Below, in pieces: positions 8,304-18,511 of a DNA stretch of 64,000 nucleotides. Source of the stretch: Nitrosomonas sp. Nm33 (GTDB taxonomy: Bacteria > Pseudomonadota > Gammaproteobacteria > Burkholderiales > Nitrosomonadaceae); contig NZ_FNPJ01000008.1 in NCBI RefSeq assembly GCF_900107265.1, forward strand, positions 1 through 64,000, given 5' to 3'. Under the pieces are notes generated by a model. That model did no database searches, was not told the origin of the DNA, and saw only the letters and a program-made list of their open reading frames with translations. Numbering within the stretch: the stretch's first letter is position 1; every line of letters begins with the position of its first letter. The position numbers and the translations under genes were made by a program.

Positions 8304-8404
8304 TTCACTTCTAAATCAAACCTGATTTTATCGGCTTCTCCTTGCCGTATTATTTATACTGTCTGCAGTTCGTTCTTGCGCCATGTTTGATTTGGAAATG
8401 GAAT
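8304..8404 (+). repeat. About 101-bp inverted-repeat element
   Basis: The inner ends are AAATCAAAC (8313-8321) and GTTTGATTT (8385-8393), 81 bases apart. The flanks extend the inverted repeat outward (ATTCACTTCT against GGAAATGGAAT). The inside matches 56873-56975 in reverse orientation, including TCCTTGCCGTATTATTTATA and CTGTCTGC. Confidence 0.8.
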
Positions 8405-8526
8405 AAGATTCTTTGAGATTGTTTTAAAACTCTTGAATCTTTTTTCAATTGCTATTCCTGCGAGAATACGTGTTAAAAAAGAAGTGACTCCTTCTTCAGA
8501 TTAGAAAGGCATGGTGGATGTGAATC

Positions 8527-8549
8527 ATCCTAAAAACTGTTTGTAGGAT
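8527..8549 (-). terminator. Stem-loop after the SLATT-like gene
   Basis: ATCCTAAAAA and TTTGTAGGAT face each other across four bases, right after the stop codon of the minus-strand gene at 8553. A U run is weak. A similar ATCCTAAAA hairpin occurs at 17555. Confidence 0.4.
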
Positions 8550-8552
8550 CAT

Positions 8553-9410
8553 CTATGATTTTGTCCATAATTCCAGCCACGCGCTATTTTCTGCTGCCAG
8601 CACTGTTTCACATTCCATTATCCAATCAGCCGCTGCAGTCTTATCAATCAACATTTTCAGCTTAAGCTCTTCAAGCTGATTGGCCTTGGCGCGATAGTTT
8701 GGAATGAGTTTATCAAAGCGGGCAGCCTCAAGATGCGATACTATTATGCCTCCCAGCGTAGTTAGAACAGCAGCAAGGGCTGCCAAATCAATGTCGATAA
8801 AGGGTGTGGCTGCTATTGCTGCAATGAAAGCAGCTGCGAACGAAAGTACCCATTCCATGGTATGTAATCGTTGAGAATATTTGTCGTATTGGATGGCTCG
8901 ATCACGATAGTACTTGATTTGGGTATCAATTCGCTGTTCCATGTATTCATTTAGATCCAGATCTTTTCTGGGACAGCTACCATCATTTTTGGCTTTTCTC
9001 TCAAACTGGAGCAGATCACTCACCTTATTTTCAATCTTGGCTTTCTGGTGAAGGAGAATACTGTCGCGTGTATGAAGATCAGTGTATAGGCCGGCTTGGG
9101 TAGCGTAGAGAAAAGCTTCTCTTTTTAATGCTTCGGAAGCCATGCGCGCCTGCAAATGGCGGTCGATGATATCTTTGTTCAGCCACCTTGCAGTGATAAA
9201 CGTGACAAACGTAAGACTTATCGCGCTCATTACCGCAAGATAGTTCGCAATATTTGGACTGATTTGCTGGGTTGCAAACGCTGCAAACAAAGCGCCCAGG
9301 ATTGAAGCAATAAATGTTGAATAGCGTGCGCGATCGGTAGCAGATTTTAGGGCATTGGCTGTTTCTGACCAGACTGCCTGACGATTGGCAACGGATTCTA
9401 AGATGGACAT
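8553..9410 (-). CDS. SLATT/DUF4231-type membrane protein
   Basis: 285 residues from the ATG at 9410 (MSILESVANRQAVW); a TTG at 9446 would add 12 lysine-rich residues. Two hairpins of two transmembrane helices are seen: residues about 31-75 (FIASILGALFAAF, then MSAISLTFVTFITA) and about 187-230 (WVLSFAAAFIAAIAAT, then LAALAAVLTTLGGIIV). Each is followed by a charged helical stretch. The middle (about 115-175) is soluble with basic and acidic residues. The layout fits SLATT-type two-TM effector domains (DUF4231), known from nucleotide-second-messenger conflict systems. No partner (SMODS nucleotidyltransferase, SLOG protein or protease) is adjacent, so a defence role is inference only. No strong ribosome-binding site is visible. 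Confidence 0.6.
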   Translation of the reverse strand: MSILESVANRQAVWSETANALKSATDRARYSTFIASILGALFAAFATQQISPNIANYLAVMSAISLTFVTFITARWLNKDIIDRHLQARMASEALKREAFLYATQAGLYTDLHTRDSILLHQKAKIENKVSDLLQFERKAKNDGSCPRKDLDLNEYMEQRIDTQIKYYRDRAIQYDKYSQRLHTMEWVLSFAAAFIAAIAATPFIDIDLAALAAVLTTLGGIIVSHLEAARFDKLIPNYRAKANQLEELKLKMLIDKTAAADWIMECETVLAAENSAWLELWTKS

Positions 9411-9581
9411 TATAGGAGCTTTTTTCTTTTTAACAAGTTGTTGCAAGCAAAGCTGCTAGGTGCGGTAAACGGTATTTTGCCTTAAAAACAAAGTTTGCAA
9501 GAATACAATGCTACTATCTTGTCAACTTCTTAGAATTATCTTTGATAGAGCTTTTTTGACAATCAATATGTAAAAAATCCC

Positions 9582-11504
9582 TCAGTAAAAATTAGAGCTA
9601 ATAAGTTGATTTTCAATTGCTAAATAAACTCTGTCTCTTCCAGCATTTTTAGCCGCATAAAGTGCTTTATCTGCTGCTTTTACCAACTGCTCGTCACTTT
9701 TCATAGCTGCATCTTTCAAGGCAATACCGATACTGATAGAAATCTGAATACGGATTTCGTCAATATTAATTTCTTGCATTCTTACATGCTGGCGTAGTCT
9801 TTCTGCAAGAGGAAAAACAGATTTCGCATCTGTGCATCCATTCGGGCAAATCATCAAAAACTCTTCTCCCCCTATACGGCAAAAAATTTCGCCTTTACGT
9901 GTAATATTTCGTATGGAAGTAGCAACTTCCTTGAGTACTTTATCGCCTATAGCATGACCATAGGTGTCATTGATCTTTTTGAAATGATCAATATCGATCA
10001 GCATGACTGCTATGCATTGACCAGATCGTTTCGCGTTATTCCAGATTCCGGTTAATGCTTTCATGCCAGCGCGACGGTTGGGTATTCCTGTTAGCATATC
10101 AGTCAATGCAGCATGTTTTAGTTTATGGTTTGTTATGGCCAATTCAGCGGCGAAGCGTTTGAGATATGCCCGATCGCGCTCCCAAGTTTCCCGCAGCTTT
10201 TTATAATGCCAGGCAGCACGCAATCTGGCACGAAAGGCAGGAACATTGATCGGTTTTGTCACATAATCATTAACCCCTGCTTCAAAAGCCTCTGCAATCT
10301 TTTTATCATCTTCGTAACCCGTAAGCATGATGATGTAGATATTTTGACCCCAATCTGCAGCACGTAACGATCGAGTTAATTCCAGACCATCCATGACTGG
10401 CATGGCCCAGTCAGTTACGATAATATGGGGCATTATATCCATAACTATTGACAATGCTTGTTTGCCATTACTGGCTGAGAATACGGTGTGACCGAGAGTG
10501 TTGGACAACACCTCTTCAGCAATTTCAAGGCCGAATGGATCATCCTCAACTAAAAGTACCCTCAAGGAAGTGTCGTTCGTTGTCATTTCCAGGGAAGGTG
10601 CAGAAGCGCTGACCATCTTATGAAAAGATGGAAGATTTGCAGTTTTTATCTTAAGTATTTTTCCACAAGAGTGCCATTCCTGAGTAATTTGGTCTATAAG
10701 GCTACTAAATGATTCTGTGTCAAGGCCAATTTTGCTACCGAGTAACATAAGCTCAGAAATTCGATCAGTGCGCTCTGATTCCGAAGCTAATCCCAAATCA
10801 GCGATTTGTTTGGCTAAATGCACCAGGTTCACGAGTTGAAATGGACAAGAGCCTTCAGAAAAACCCGATTCTGTGGGTACTTCATGATAATAAATCGCTT
10901 CTACTAAAATCATGGGAATGCCAAAATCGATCAGCATGGCCGCGGTCAATTGGTTGTGATCCGTTTGCAGAGACTGCTGCTCAAGTGCAACCAGAGAAAT
11001 GCTCGAGTCTTGTTTTTGTTTTTCTGCCAGCTCTGCATATTCTTCTGGATGAGTTGTAGCGAGCATTAAACACCCGATACGTGCCATTAAACCACAAGCA
11101 AATAGCTCATCTTGCGCACAAACTCGAGTCGTTTTGCCTAACTCCTGCATAGCAAGCGCCATCAACAACGAATGTGACCAAAATTCTTGATAGTTAAATC
11201 CTTTACAAGAGCCATTCTGATATTGATCTATCAGTGAGAATCCTCTTGCTAGCTGTTTGATAACGGGTAAACCAGCACGAGAAACAGCCTCTGATAGAGA
11301 AGTAATAACATGGGTAGTCTGATTTGATACATTAACTAGATGAATGAGGTAACTGCAGAGCGCCGAATCAGTTTGAATGAGCTTGGCAATTTCGTTGTAG
11401 GTAACATCTTTTTGCTGGCAAGCCTCTAATAACGCCTGTGCGATTCCCTTGGAACTCGGGAGTAATGAGTTAATTTTTAATTGATCGATATCAGCTATTT
11501 TCAT
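9582..11504 (-). CDS. HDOD-REC-GGDEF signalling protein (putative diguanylate cyclase)
   Basis: 640 residues, three domains. An HDOD domain covers about 5-275 (LPSSKGIAQALLEAC, LIHLVN, GLMARIGCLMLA, AMLIDFGIP). A receiver domain (about 313-430) has the acidic pair in VLLVEDDPFG, the phospho-accepting Asp in VTDWAMPVMDG, Thr in MLTGY and Lys in YVTKPIN. A GGDEF domain (about 465-630) starts at TDMLTGIPNRR, carries LIDIDHFKKINDTYGH and ends with AADKALYAAKNAGRDRV. The active-site signature is GGEEF, as in active enzymes. Five residues before it the product-inhibition site reads RKGE instead of RxxD, so c-di-GMP feedback may be weak. No histidine kinase gene is adjacent. The gene is monocistronic. 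Confidence 0.88.
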   Translation of the reverse strand: MKIADIDQLKINSLLPSSKGIAQALLEACQQKDVTYNEIAKLIQTDSALCSYLIHLVNVSNQTTHVITSLSEAVSRAGLPVIKQLARGFSLIDQYQNGSCKGFNYQEFWSHSLLMALAMQELGKTTRVCAQDELFACGLMARIGCLMLATTHPEEYAELAEKQKQDSSISLVALEQQSLQTDHNQLTAAMLIDFGIPMILVEAIYYHEVPTESGFSEGSCPFQLVNLVHLAKQIADLGLASESERTDRISELMLLGSKIGLDTESFSSLIDQITQEWHSCGKILKIKTANLPSFHKMVSASAPSLEMTTNDTSLRVLLVEDDPFGLEIAEEVLSNTLGHTVFSASNGKQALSIVMDIMPHIIVTDWAMPVMDGLELTRSLRAADWGQNIYIIMLTGYEDDKKIAEAFEAGVNDYVTKPINVPAFRARLRAAWHYKKLRETWERDRAYLKRFAAELAITNHKLKHAALTDMLTGIPNRRAGMKALTGIWNNAKRSGQCIAVMLIDIDHFKKINDTYGHAIGDKVLKEVATSIRNITRKGEIFCRIGGEEFLMICPNGCTDAKSVFPLAERLRQHVRMQEINIDEIRIQISISIGIALKDAAMKSDEQLVKAADKALYAAKNAGRDRVYLAIENQLISSNFY

Positions 11505-11969
11505 AGCGTGATTCCTTTAATTCGATTATTTTAATTCCCTGTACAGTTGCGGTGAAATCAAGGTTTTTGACCGAGTGATGATTGCTCAAACAATAGCAAG
11601 AAGATGAGTTTAATCATCAAGCAAACTATTTATAACGCTTTAATCAATCTTGATATTATTAAGAGAGATATTCTGAGTAATTCATGGAATTATGATCTGT
11701 ATCAAAATTATCTTATGTAATTCGAATTTAATTATACATAATGCATTATCTAAGTTAAGTATACAAAGATAAATAGTTCTCAAATCGATGATTCGATGGT
11801 TAATTAGACTTCATTTAATTAGTTTGGTGATAAAACTGGATGTGATTCAATAGATCAGGAAATTCAATTAACATGGAATCACTGAGGTAAAACATGAGCA
11901 ATATAAGAAAAAAGTTTTACGAAAAAATTTAAGTTTGCCTGAATAGGCAAGGGGCATTTGGAAAGATAG
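11505..11969. other. AT-rich intergenic stretch
   Basis: 465 bases between two minus-strand genes, AT-rich. Apart from a small hairpin near 11935 no gene or repeat was recognised. It should hold the promoter of the HDOD-REC-GGDEF gene. Confidence 0.4.
11935..11950 (-). terminator. Possible terminator after greB
   Basis: TTGCCT (11935-11940), loop GAAT, AGGCAA (11945-11950). Read on the minus strand the hairpin is followed by ACTTAAATTTTTTC. The stem is short (6 bp), so the call is weak. Confidence 0.35.
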
Positions 11970-12563
11970 TTATTTTGAGGTAACAGGTTCAAAAGGCGGA
12001 ATAAAAATCTGTTGATAATCAACTGACAGGATATCGAGTTTTTCAATGCCAGCAGGGGTAAGCAGAGTGACAGTATCGCCTTCGCGAGCAGAGATCAACG
12101 CGCGTGCTACCGGAGATATCCAGCTGATATAGCCTCTCAAAGGATCGATTTCATCTACCCCAACGATAGAAACAGTTTTTTCATGACTATTCTGATCAGC
12201 GTAGCAGACGGTTGCGCCAAAAAAGATGCGTGATGGATCTTCACGTGGTGTTGTCGGATCGACTATTTCAGCCATATCCAGTCGTTTGGATAGAAAGCGT
12301 AGCCGCTTGTCTATTTCACGCAGACGTTTCTTGCCATAGATGTAATCACCATTTTCTGAACGATCTCCATTGCCAGCAGCCCATGCGACTGTTGCGGTAA
12401 CATCGGGTCGTTCTTTATTGAGCAGCCATAAATATTCTTCGGTCAGGCGAGCATGACCGCCTGGAGTAATATAGTTCTTGCTACCAATAGGTAGCGGAGA
12501 AGCAGATGCTTCTTCATCAAACTCGTCAGCTGTATCCATTTCTTTTATAAATGCTTTACTCAT
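11970..12563 (-). CDS. greB: Transcription elongation factor GreB
   Basis: 197 residues. After a variable 30-residue N-terminal tail comes NYITPGGHARLTEEYLWLL, opening the antiparallel coiled coil (about 30-105). It includes the conserved GNGDRSENGDYIYGKKRLREID, in which the acidic residues at the tip stimulate RNA polymerase transcript cleavage. The C-terminal FKBP-like domain (about 105-190) includes FFGATVCYADQN, SIVGVDEID and SPVARALISAREGDTV. GreB reactivates backtracked RNA polymerase by endonucleolytic cleavage of the nascent RNA. The tail makes it longer than E. coli GreB (158 aa). It is the last gene of the hisG-hisD-greB run, 25 bases after hisD. Confidence 0.93.
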   Translation of the reverse strand: MSKAFIKEMDTADEFDEEASASPLPIGSKNYITPGGHARLTEEYLWLLNKERPDVTATVAWAAGNGDRSENGDYIYGKKRLREIDKRLRFLSKRLDMAEIVDPTTPREDPSRIFFGATVCYADQNSHEKTVSIVGVDEIDPLRGYISWISPVARALISAREGDTVTLLTPAGIEKLDILSVDYQQIFIPPFEPVTSK

Positions 12564-12588
12564 GGGTGTACTGTCCTATTTCAGAGAG

Positions 12589-13887
12589 CTATTTACAGCG
12601 GAATTCAGCAGACATGGCATGGGCTTGTAGTCCTTCTCCTCTGGCCAAAGTGGAAGCGATAGCACCTAGTGTGGTGGCGCCTTGTGGTGATACCTGGATC
12701 AGGCTGGTGCGTTTCTGAAAGTCGTAAACGCCTAAGGGTGAAGAAAAACGTGCCGTACCGGAAGTCGGTAGCACGTGATTGGGTCCAGCGCAATAATCTC
12801 CCAGCGCTTCACAAGTATAATGTCCCATGAAAATTGCACCGGCATGCTTCAATTTGTCGATCCACTGCTCTGGTTTAGACACCGATAACTCCAGATGTTC
12901 TGGCGCAATGCGGTTTGCGATCGTGCACGCTTCCTCTAAATCGCGTACCTTGATCAAGGCTCCCCGTGCTTCCAGTGAGGCGCGAATGATTTCTTTTCGT
13001 GGCATGGCTTCAAGCTGCCGGGTAATGCTTGCTGCAACTGCATCAAGAAAATCTTGATCAGGACAAAGCAGCATGGCTTGTGCCTGTTCATCGTGCTCGG
13101 CTTGTGAAAATAAATCCATGGCGACCCAATCTGGATCAATATTGCCATCACAAATCACCAGGATTTCCGAAGGACCCGCGACCATATCGATACCTACCAG
13201 GCCAAAAACAAAACGTTTGGCTGCTGCCACATAAGCATTACCAGGTCCTACGATTTTATCGACTTTTGGTATGGTCGCCGTGCCATAGGCTAAAGCACCG
13301 ATTGCCTGAGCACCGCCTATGGTAAAAATACGGTCTACTGCAGAAATGGCTGCGGCAGCAAGGACCAGATCATTTTTTTCACCACGAGGGGTGGGAACGA
13401 CCATAATCAGCTCGTTAACACCTGCTACCTTGGCCGGGATGGCATTCATCAGCACGGAGGAGGGATAGGAGGCTTTGCCACCAGGTACATACAGTCCTAC
13501 GCGATCGATCGCGGTGATTTTTTGTCCCAGTAATGTACCGTCTGACTCGGTATATTGCCAGGATTGTGATAATTGCTTTTCATGATAAGCACGTATCCGC
13601 CGTGCAGCTTGTTCCAGTGCCTCTCTTTCGGCAGTTTGAAGTCGTTGTAAAGACTGTTGCCAGTCGCTTTTAGGCAATTCAATCTCTGTAATCGAGGAGA
13701 GCTCTAAATGATCAAGGCGACGGGTATAATCAAGTAATGCGTCATCTCCACGTTTTTTGATATCGGCCAGGATATGGGTGACAGTTTCATTAACAGTTTC
13801 ATCCTGCGTACTTTCAAAAGCCAATAAGGCGCTCAGTGCTTCCTCAAACTTGGCGTCGGTGGAAGACAATCGGTTGAGTTTGATCAT
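12589..13887 (-). CDS. hisD: Histidinol dehydrogenase
   Basis: 432 residues, the usual length. It catalyses the last two oxidations of histidine synthesis (L-histidinol to L-histidine, NAD-dependent, zinc enzyme). Visible signatures: [44 protein letters not shown], the zinc-site segment [21 protein letters not shown], and [16 protein letters not shown]. It lies 63 bases after hisG in the same direction and 25 bases before greB, so the three are probably co-transcribed. The other his genes are not in this window. Confidence 0.97.
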   Translation of the reverse strand: MIKLNRLSSTDAKFEEALSALLAFESTQDETVNETVTHILADIKKRGDDALLDYTRRLDHLELSSITEIELPKSDWQQSLQRLQTAEREALEQAARRIRAYHEKQLSQSWQYTESDGTLLGQKITAIDRVGLYVPGGKASYPSSVLMNAIPAKVAGVNELIMVVPTPRGEKNDLVLAAAAISAVDRIFTIGGAQAIGALAYGTATIPKVDKIVGPGNAYVAAAKRFVFGLVGIDMVAGPSEILVICDGNIDPDWVAMDLFSQAEHDEQAQAMLLCPDQDFLDAVAASITRQLEAMPRKEIIRASLEARGALIKVRDLEEACTIANRIAPEHLELSVSKPEQWIDKLKHAGAIFMGHYTCEALGDYCAGPNHVLPTSGTARFSSPLGVYDFQKRTSLIQVSPQGATTLGAIASTLARGEGLQAHAMSAEFRCK

Positions 13888-13950
13888 AACTGTGTGCTTT
13901 GAAGAATAATGATATTGAGCAACGAGGATACAATGATACGTGTACTTGCT

Positions 13951-14598
13951 TTAAGCTGTTTTAATGGCTGTTTTAAATGCTTCAAGCAGGGGTTGAATTG
14001 CTTCACGTTTTAGTTTGAGTGCCGCCTGATTAATGATCAATCGTGCTGAAATGGGCATAATTTCTTCCACCGCTTTCAAGTGATTGGCTTTCAAGGTATT
14101 ACCGCTCGATACGAGATCGACAATGGCATCAGCCAGACCAACTAGCGGCGCGAGCTCCATTGAGCCATATAATTTGATGAGGTCGACATGCATCCCTTTA
14201 TCAGCAAAATGATCACGCGCAGTTTTTAAATATTTGGTGGCGACCCGTAACCGGGCACCTTGAAAAACTGCTGATTCATAATCGAAACCCTCAGGTACGG
14301 CAACCATCATGCGGCAGCGGGCAATCTGTAAATCGAGCGGCTGATAAAGACCAGCGCCGCCATGCTCTAACATGACATCTTTTCCAGCAACCCCCAGATC
14401 AGCTGCGCCATATTGCACATAAGTCGGGACATCCGAAGCGCGTACCATGATGAGGCGCACCTTCGGATTATTGGTTGTGATGATCAGTTTCCGTGAGTTT
14501 TCGGGATCGTCCTGCGCGACGATCCCGGCTGCTTTCAGAAAAGGAGCTGTATCCTCGAAAATACGTCCCTTTGAAAGCGCAATGGTGATATTTGTCAT
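13951..14598 (-). CDS. hisG: ATP phosphoribosyltransferase, short form
   Basis: 215 residues: the short (HisGS) class, which needs the regulatory subunit HisZ (not in this window) and lacks the C-terminal feedback domain. It performs the first committed step of histidine synthesis, joining ATP and PRPP. Motifs: [14 protein letters not shown] at the start, [49 protein letters not shown] and [15 protein letters not shown] for the PRPP site. The gene starts 12 bases after the sodB stop, suggesting transcriptional coupling with sodB. Confidence 0.96.
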   Translation of the reverse strand: MTNITIALSKGRIFEDTAPFLKAAGIVAQDDPENSRKLIITTNNPKVRLIMVRASDVPTYVQYGAADLGVAGKDVMLEHGGAGLYQPLDLQIARCRMMVAVPEGFDYESAVFQGARLRVATKYLKTARDHFADKGMHVDLIKLYGSMELAPLVGLADAIVDLVSSGNTLKANHLKAVEEIMPISARLIINQAALKLKREAIQPLLEAFKTAIKTA

Positions 14599-14610
14599 AA
14601 ATCCAAGAAA

Positions 14611-15249
14611 TTAACGCAGGTTTGCAGCAGCAAATTCCCAATTGACTAGTTTATCGAGAATCGTATTGACATAATCAGGCCGTCGATTCTGATAATCCAG
14701 ATAATAGGCATGCTCCCAAACATCAATGGTTAACAAGGGTCTGCTATTTTTTGTAAGTGGTGAATCCGCATTGCTGGTTTTGGCGATAGCAAGCTTATCC
14801 CCTTCCTGCACTAGCCAGGCCCAGCCACTGCCAAATTGAGTAACGGCTGCATTGGCAAGCTCCTTTTTACAAGCATCCACACTACCAAATGAGGCTTCAA
14901 TTTTTTGTTTCAAGCTTGCAGGGGGCTCGCCACCACCTTTAGGACTGAGACTATGCCAGTAAAACATATGATTCCAGACTTGGGCGGCATTATTGAAAAT
15001 GCCTGCTTTATCTGCCTGGCCTGCTGTAGCGGTGATGATGTTCTCCAGTGATTGTCCTGCCAATGCAGTATCAGCCACCAGTTTGTTCAAATTATCGACG
15101 TACGCTTTGTGATGCTTGCCATAGTGGAAGCTCAAGGTATAGGCAGAGATAACCGGCTCCAATGCATTATCTGCATAGGGTAGGGGAGCCAGGACATAAG
15201 TGCTGCCAGATTGTGCGGCTTTAGAAAAATTTTCCAGATTAGTGCTCAT
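14611..15249 (-). CDS. sodB: Superoxide dismutase, Fe/Mn family
   Basis: 212 residues from ATG 15249, preceded by AAGGAAG; an upstream in-frame start at 15288 would add an unusual 13-residue extension and has no such site. It converts superoxide to oxygen and hydrogen peroxide. Metal ligands lie in [16 protein letters not shown], in [12 protein letters not shown] and in [19 protein letters not shown]. The [19 protein letters not shown] and FGSGWAWLV segments are typical. The residue pattern suggests the iron type, but metal preference cannot be settled by eye. No signal peptide, hence cytoplasmic. hisG follows at once. Confidence 0.94.
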   Translation of the reverse strand: MSTNLENFSKAAQSGSTYVLAPLPYADNALEPVISAYTLSFHYGKHHKAYVDNLNKLVADTALAGQSLENIITATAGQADKAGIFNNAAQVWNHMFYWHSLSPKGGGEPPASLKQKIEASFGSVDACKKELANAAVTQFGSGWAWLVQEGDKLAIAKTSNADSPLTKNSRPLLTIDVWEHAYYLDYQNRRPDYVNTILDKLVNWEFAAANLR

Positions 15250-15337
15250 TTTTCTTCCTTTAAAAATGAAATTGAATAAAGAAGCCATTAGCGTATGAAT
15301 AATAATTGATCAAGAAAAAGTATTATCCAAAGTTAAA

Positions 15338-15772
15338 TTACTCGTTGTTATTTTTTGTTTCAGTAGTAAATGTAACCTGATTGTACCCGGCAAGCCGAGC
15401 GGCTTCCATGACCGTTATTACCGATTGATGGGTAGCCTTTGCATCTGCAGTGATAATGATAACCGGATTTTTCTCATCCTTGGCGGCTGCTTGTAATTCA
15501 TTACGTAACCCTTCAACGCTGGAAAAGGTTATCGGTACCCGATTGATAGTGTAACTACCCGTTGCGCCCACGGTAACATCAATAATATTGGGCCGTTCGC
15601 TTTTTTTATCAGCTTCCGTAGCGGTTGCTTCTGGCAGCGTAATCTCGAGTCCGGAAAATTTCGAGTAGGTCGTAGTAATCACCAGAAAAATCAGGATGAC
15701 CAGCAGGACATCAATCATGGGAACAAGATTAATCTCTGGCTCTTCTTTTTTCTGACCGCGTTGAAAATTCAT
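15338..15772 (-). CDS. exbD: ExbD/TolR-family biopolymer transport protein
   Basis: 144 residues. A short basic cytoplasmic N-terminus leads to INLVPMIDVLLVILIFLVITTTY, the single membrane helix with the conserved Asp21 used in proton-driven energy transfer. The periplasmic domain (about 45-140) contains ITLPEA and PVIIITADAKATHQSVITVMEAARLAGYNQVTF. ExbD works with ExbB and TonB to energise outer membrane transporters. No exbB lies next to it here: the upstream neighbour is purE on the other strand. The partner must therefore be encoded elsewhere, or this copy is an orphan. Confidence 0.9.
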   Translation of the reverse strand: MNFQRGQKKEEPEINLVPMIDVLLVILIFLVITTTYSKFSGLEITLPEATATEADKKSERPNIIDVTVGATGSYTINRVPITFSSVEGLRNELQAAAKDEKNPVIIITADAKATHQSVITVMEAARLAGYNQVTFTTETKNNNE

Positions 15773-15923
15773 AGAGTTGATTGCCAGTTAATAGTTACTA
15801 ATAAGTGAGATTACCACAAGATGCGCAGTAAACTGTTAAAACATCCGGCTTAAAAACTGAATTCTAGTTTATTATTACCACTTTCGTCATTATCTATGAT
15901 TTTTAATCCAGTATTCCGTTTGA

Positions 15924-16415
15924 ATGGATAACCCATTAGTCAGTATTGTCATGGGCAGTAGCAGTGATTGGAGTGTTATGCAGCAGGCTGCCCAGGTTCT
16001 CAAAGATTTTAATATTCCGCACGAAACTATGATCGTTTCAGCGCATCGTACGCCAGATCGTATGTTTGAATTCGCTGCAACAGCGATAGAACGGGGTATT
16101 CGATGCATCATTGCAGGGGCAGGGGGGGCGGCGCATTTACCTGGCATGATTGCAGCCAAAACGACCTTGCCGGTACTCGGTGTGCCAGTTACTTCCAAGC
16201 ACCTGCAAGGCGTTGATTCGCTACTTTCCATTGTGCAGATGCCCAAAGGCGTGCCAGTTGCTACTTTTGCCATTGGTGAAGCAGGCGCAGCCAATGCCGG
16301 GCTCTTTGCTGTTGCATTATTGGCGATCGGAAACAGCCCGCTTGCCGAGCGTCTCGAATCATTTCGTGCAGCGCAAGCAGCCTCAGTTGCTGCTATGACT
16401 TTGCCTGAATCATGA
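15924..16415 (+). CDS. purE: N5-carboxyaminoimidazole ribonucleotide mutase
   Basis: 163 residues, class I PurE. It converts N5-CAIR to CAIR in purine synthesis. Motifs: [18 protein letters not shown] at the N-terminus, the active-site [34 protein letters not shown], and [20 protein letters not shown]-type C-terminal signature. The stop overlaps the purK start as ATGA, giving translational coupling with the enzyme that makes its substrate. It is transcribed divergently from exbD. Confidence 0.96.
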   Translation: MDNPLVSIVMGSSSDWSVMQQAAQVLKDFNIPHETMIVSAHRTPDRMFEFAATAIERGIRCIIAGAGGAAHLPGMIAAKTTLPVLGVPVTSKHLQGVDSLLSIVQMPKGVPVATFAIGEAGAANAGLFAVALLAIGNSPLAERLESFRAAQAASVAAMTLPES

Positions 16416-17542
16416 GTGGTATTATACCTGGAGCGATGCTTGGCCTGCTGGGCGGCGGCCAGCTTGGACGCATGTTTACCATGGCCGCTCAGAGTATTGG
16501 CTATCGCGTGACTGTTTTGGATCCTGCTGAGGAGTGTCCTGCTGGCAGTATTGCTGAACGGCATTTGTGTGCAGATTATCATGATCCTACTGCCTTGCAT
16601 GAGCTAAGCACTACCTGTGCAGGAGTAACTACGGAATTTGAGAATGTGCCTGCTGATGCGCTGCAGTTTCTGGAGCAGCATTGTGTGGTGAGTCCACCTG
16701 CGAGAAGTGTTTCTATTGCGCAGAATCGTATACTGGAAAAACAGTTTTTAGCAGCAAATGGTTTTTCGGTTGCTCCCTTTTTGGCTATTAAGAATAACGA
16801 TGATTTGTCGGCTGAAATCGAATCAATATTTTTTCCTGGTATCCTTAAGGTCAGCCAGTTTGGTTATGATGGCAAAGGACAGGTGAGAATCAATGCTTCT
16901 CGTGAATTGCCGAATGCTTTTGCCAGCCTGCAACAACAGCCTTGTGTGCTGGAGCAATTGTTACCACTCGCATGTGAGATTTCTGTCATCGTTGCGCGTG
17001 GCTTTGATGGTGAGATCAGCCTGTTTCCGATAGCTGAGAATCAGCATGTACACGGTATTCTCGATATAAGTATCGTTCCGGCCAGGATACCGGCAGAGAT
17101 TGCCCAACAAGCCAGAAAAATGGCTGCCGAGGTGGCGATCAAACTTGATTACTGCGGGGTGCTTTGCATCGAGTTCTTTGTGCTTACCGATGGACGATTG
17201 CTTATCAATGAAATTGCTCCCCGTCCGCATAATAGTGGTCACTATACGCTTGATGCGTGTATCACTTCGCAATTCGAGCAGCAAGTACGAATATTGTGCC
17301 GTTTGCCGCAGGGCAGCACTGCGCTGCTCACGCCTGTTGTGATGGTGAATTTGCTGGGCGATCTGTGGCAATCGGGAGAACCGGCCTGGAGTAAAGTACT
17401 CAGGAATCCCAATGCCAAGCTCCATTTATACGGCAAACGCGAGGCGAGGCCGGGTAGGAAAATGGGGCATTTTACCGTGCTTGCTGATACAGTTGAACAG
17501 GCTTTACAGCAAGCTGAAGCGATCAAGGCATCGTTAAAATAG
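16412..17542 (+). CDS. purK: N5-carboxyaminoimidazole ribonucleotide synthase
   Basis: 376 residues, ATP-grasp enzyme. It uses ATP and bicarbonate to carboxylate AIR, feeding PurE. Signatures: [19 protein letters not shown] at the start, [29 protein letters not shown] in the ATP-grasp domain, [22 protein letters not shown], and [19 protein letters not shown] near the metal and substrate site. It overlaps purE by four bases. A hairpin separates it from purC. Confidence 0.96.
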   Translation: MSGIIPGAMLGLLGGGQLGRMFTMAAQSIGYRVTVLDPAEECPAGSIAERHLCADYHDPTALHELSTTCAGVTTEFENVPADALQFLEQHCVVSPPARSVSIAQNRILEKQFLAANGFSVAPFLAIKNNDDLSAEIESIFFPGILKVSQFGYDGKGQVRINASRELPNAFASLQQQPCVLEQLLPLACEISVIVARGFDGEISLFPIAENQHVHGILDISIVPARIPAEIAQQARKMAAEVAIKLDYCGVLCIEFFVLTDGRLLINEIAPRPHNSGHYTLDACITSQFEQQVRILCRLPQGSTALLTPVVMVNLLGDLWQSGEPAWSKVLRNPNAKLHLYGKREARPGRKMGHFTVLADTVEQALQQAEAIKASLK

Positions 17543-17554
17543 CGCTAATCTATT

Positions 17555-17577
17555 ATCCTAAAAGCGGTTTTTAGGAT
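17555..17577 (+). terminator. Stem-loop between purK and purC
   Basis: ATCCTAAAA (17555-17563), loop GCGGT, TTTTAGGAT (17569-17577): a perfect 9-bp stem. What follows (TATTTATG) is only weakly T-rich, so it may attenuate rather than end transcription before purC. Confidence 0.5.
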
Positions 17578-17608
17578 TATTTATGAAGAATTTAACTGAA
17601 ATCGATCC

Positions 17609-18499
17609 ATGACTCATTCCATTGCCCTGTTTGAAACCAACTTGAAAAGCCTTCCTTTGCTCCACCGGGGCAAAGTACGCGATATTTATGCAGTCGATGA
17701 GAATAATCTATTGATTGTCCAGACAGATCGCCTCTCAGCATTTGATGTAGTGTTGCCAACACCGGTACCTGGCAAGGGTAAGGTGCTGACGCAATTATCC
17801 AATTTCTGGTTCAGAAAACTGAACCACATTCTACCTAATCATTTGACAGGCATCCCACCTGAATCTGTGGTAGCACAGGAAGAGCGCGAACAGGTGATCG
17901 ATCGTGCCTTTGTCGTCAAACGATTAAAGCCTTTGCCGATTGAAGCGATTGTGCGGGGTTATATTGTCGGTTCAGGTTGGAAGGATTATCAGCGAACAGG
18001 TGCCATCAGTGGCATCATGCTGCCGCAAGGTTTGAAAGAAGCAGAAAAATTGCCGATGGGTGCCATTTTTACGCCTTCTACCAAGGCGATGGCAGGTGCA
18101 CATGATGAAAACATTTCATTTGAAGAATGTGAGCAATTACTGGGGCAAACACTTGCTCAAGAAGTGCGCAATAAAGCGATTGCGCTTTATACCGAAGCCG
18201 CCGATTATGCCGCTACTCGGGGTGTGATCATCGCCGATACCAAATTCGAATTTGGTCAGGACCGCGCAGGCAATCCCTATCTGATCGATGAAGTATTGAC
18301 ACCGGATTCATCGCGTTTCTGGCCGGCTGATCAGTACCAACCTGGGAAAAATCCACCAAGTTATGATAAACAGTTTGTGCGGGATTGGCTGGAACAGATC
18401 AAGTGGAATAAGCAACCACCTGCACCCGTTATTCCTGATGACATTCTTACACAAACGATAGAGCGATATGAGGAAGCGCTCAATCGATTGACTAAGTAA
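17609..18499 (+). CDS. purC: Phosphoribosylaminoimidazole-succinocarboxamide synthase
   Basis: 296 residues: the longer bacterial/yeast-like form rather than the 240-residue E. coli form. It joins CAIR and aspartate with ATP to give SAICAR, the step after PurE. Motifs: [68 protein letters not shown], and [19 protein letters not shown]. It lies downstream of purE-purK, so consecutive steps of one pathway are grouped. It converges with the TauE/SafE gene, whose stop is 12 bases away. Confidence 0.96.
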   Translation: MTHSIALFETNLKSLPLLHRGKVRDIYAVDENNLLIVQTDRLSAFDVVLPTPVPGKGKVLTQLSNFWFRKLNHILPNHLTGIPPESVVAQEEREQVIDRAFVVKRLKPLPIEAIVRGYIVGSGWKDYQRTGAISGIMLPQGLKEAEKLPMGAIFTPSTKAMAGAHDENISFEECEQLLGQTLAQEVRNKAIALYTEAADYAATRGVIIADTKFEFGQDRAGNPYLIDEVLTPDSSRFWPADQYQPGKNPPSYDKQFVRDWLEQIKWNKQPPAPVIPDDILTQTIERYEEALNRLTK

Positions 18500-18511
18500 A
18501 ACTTATTAATC

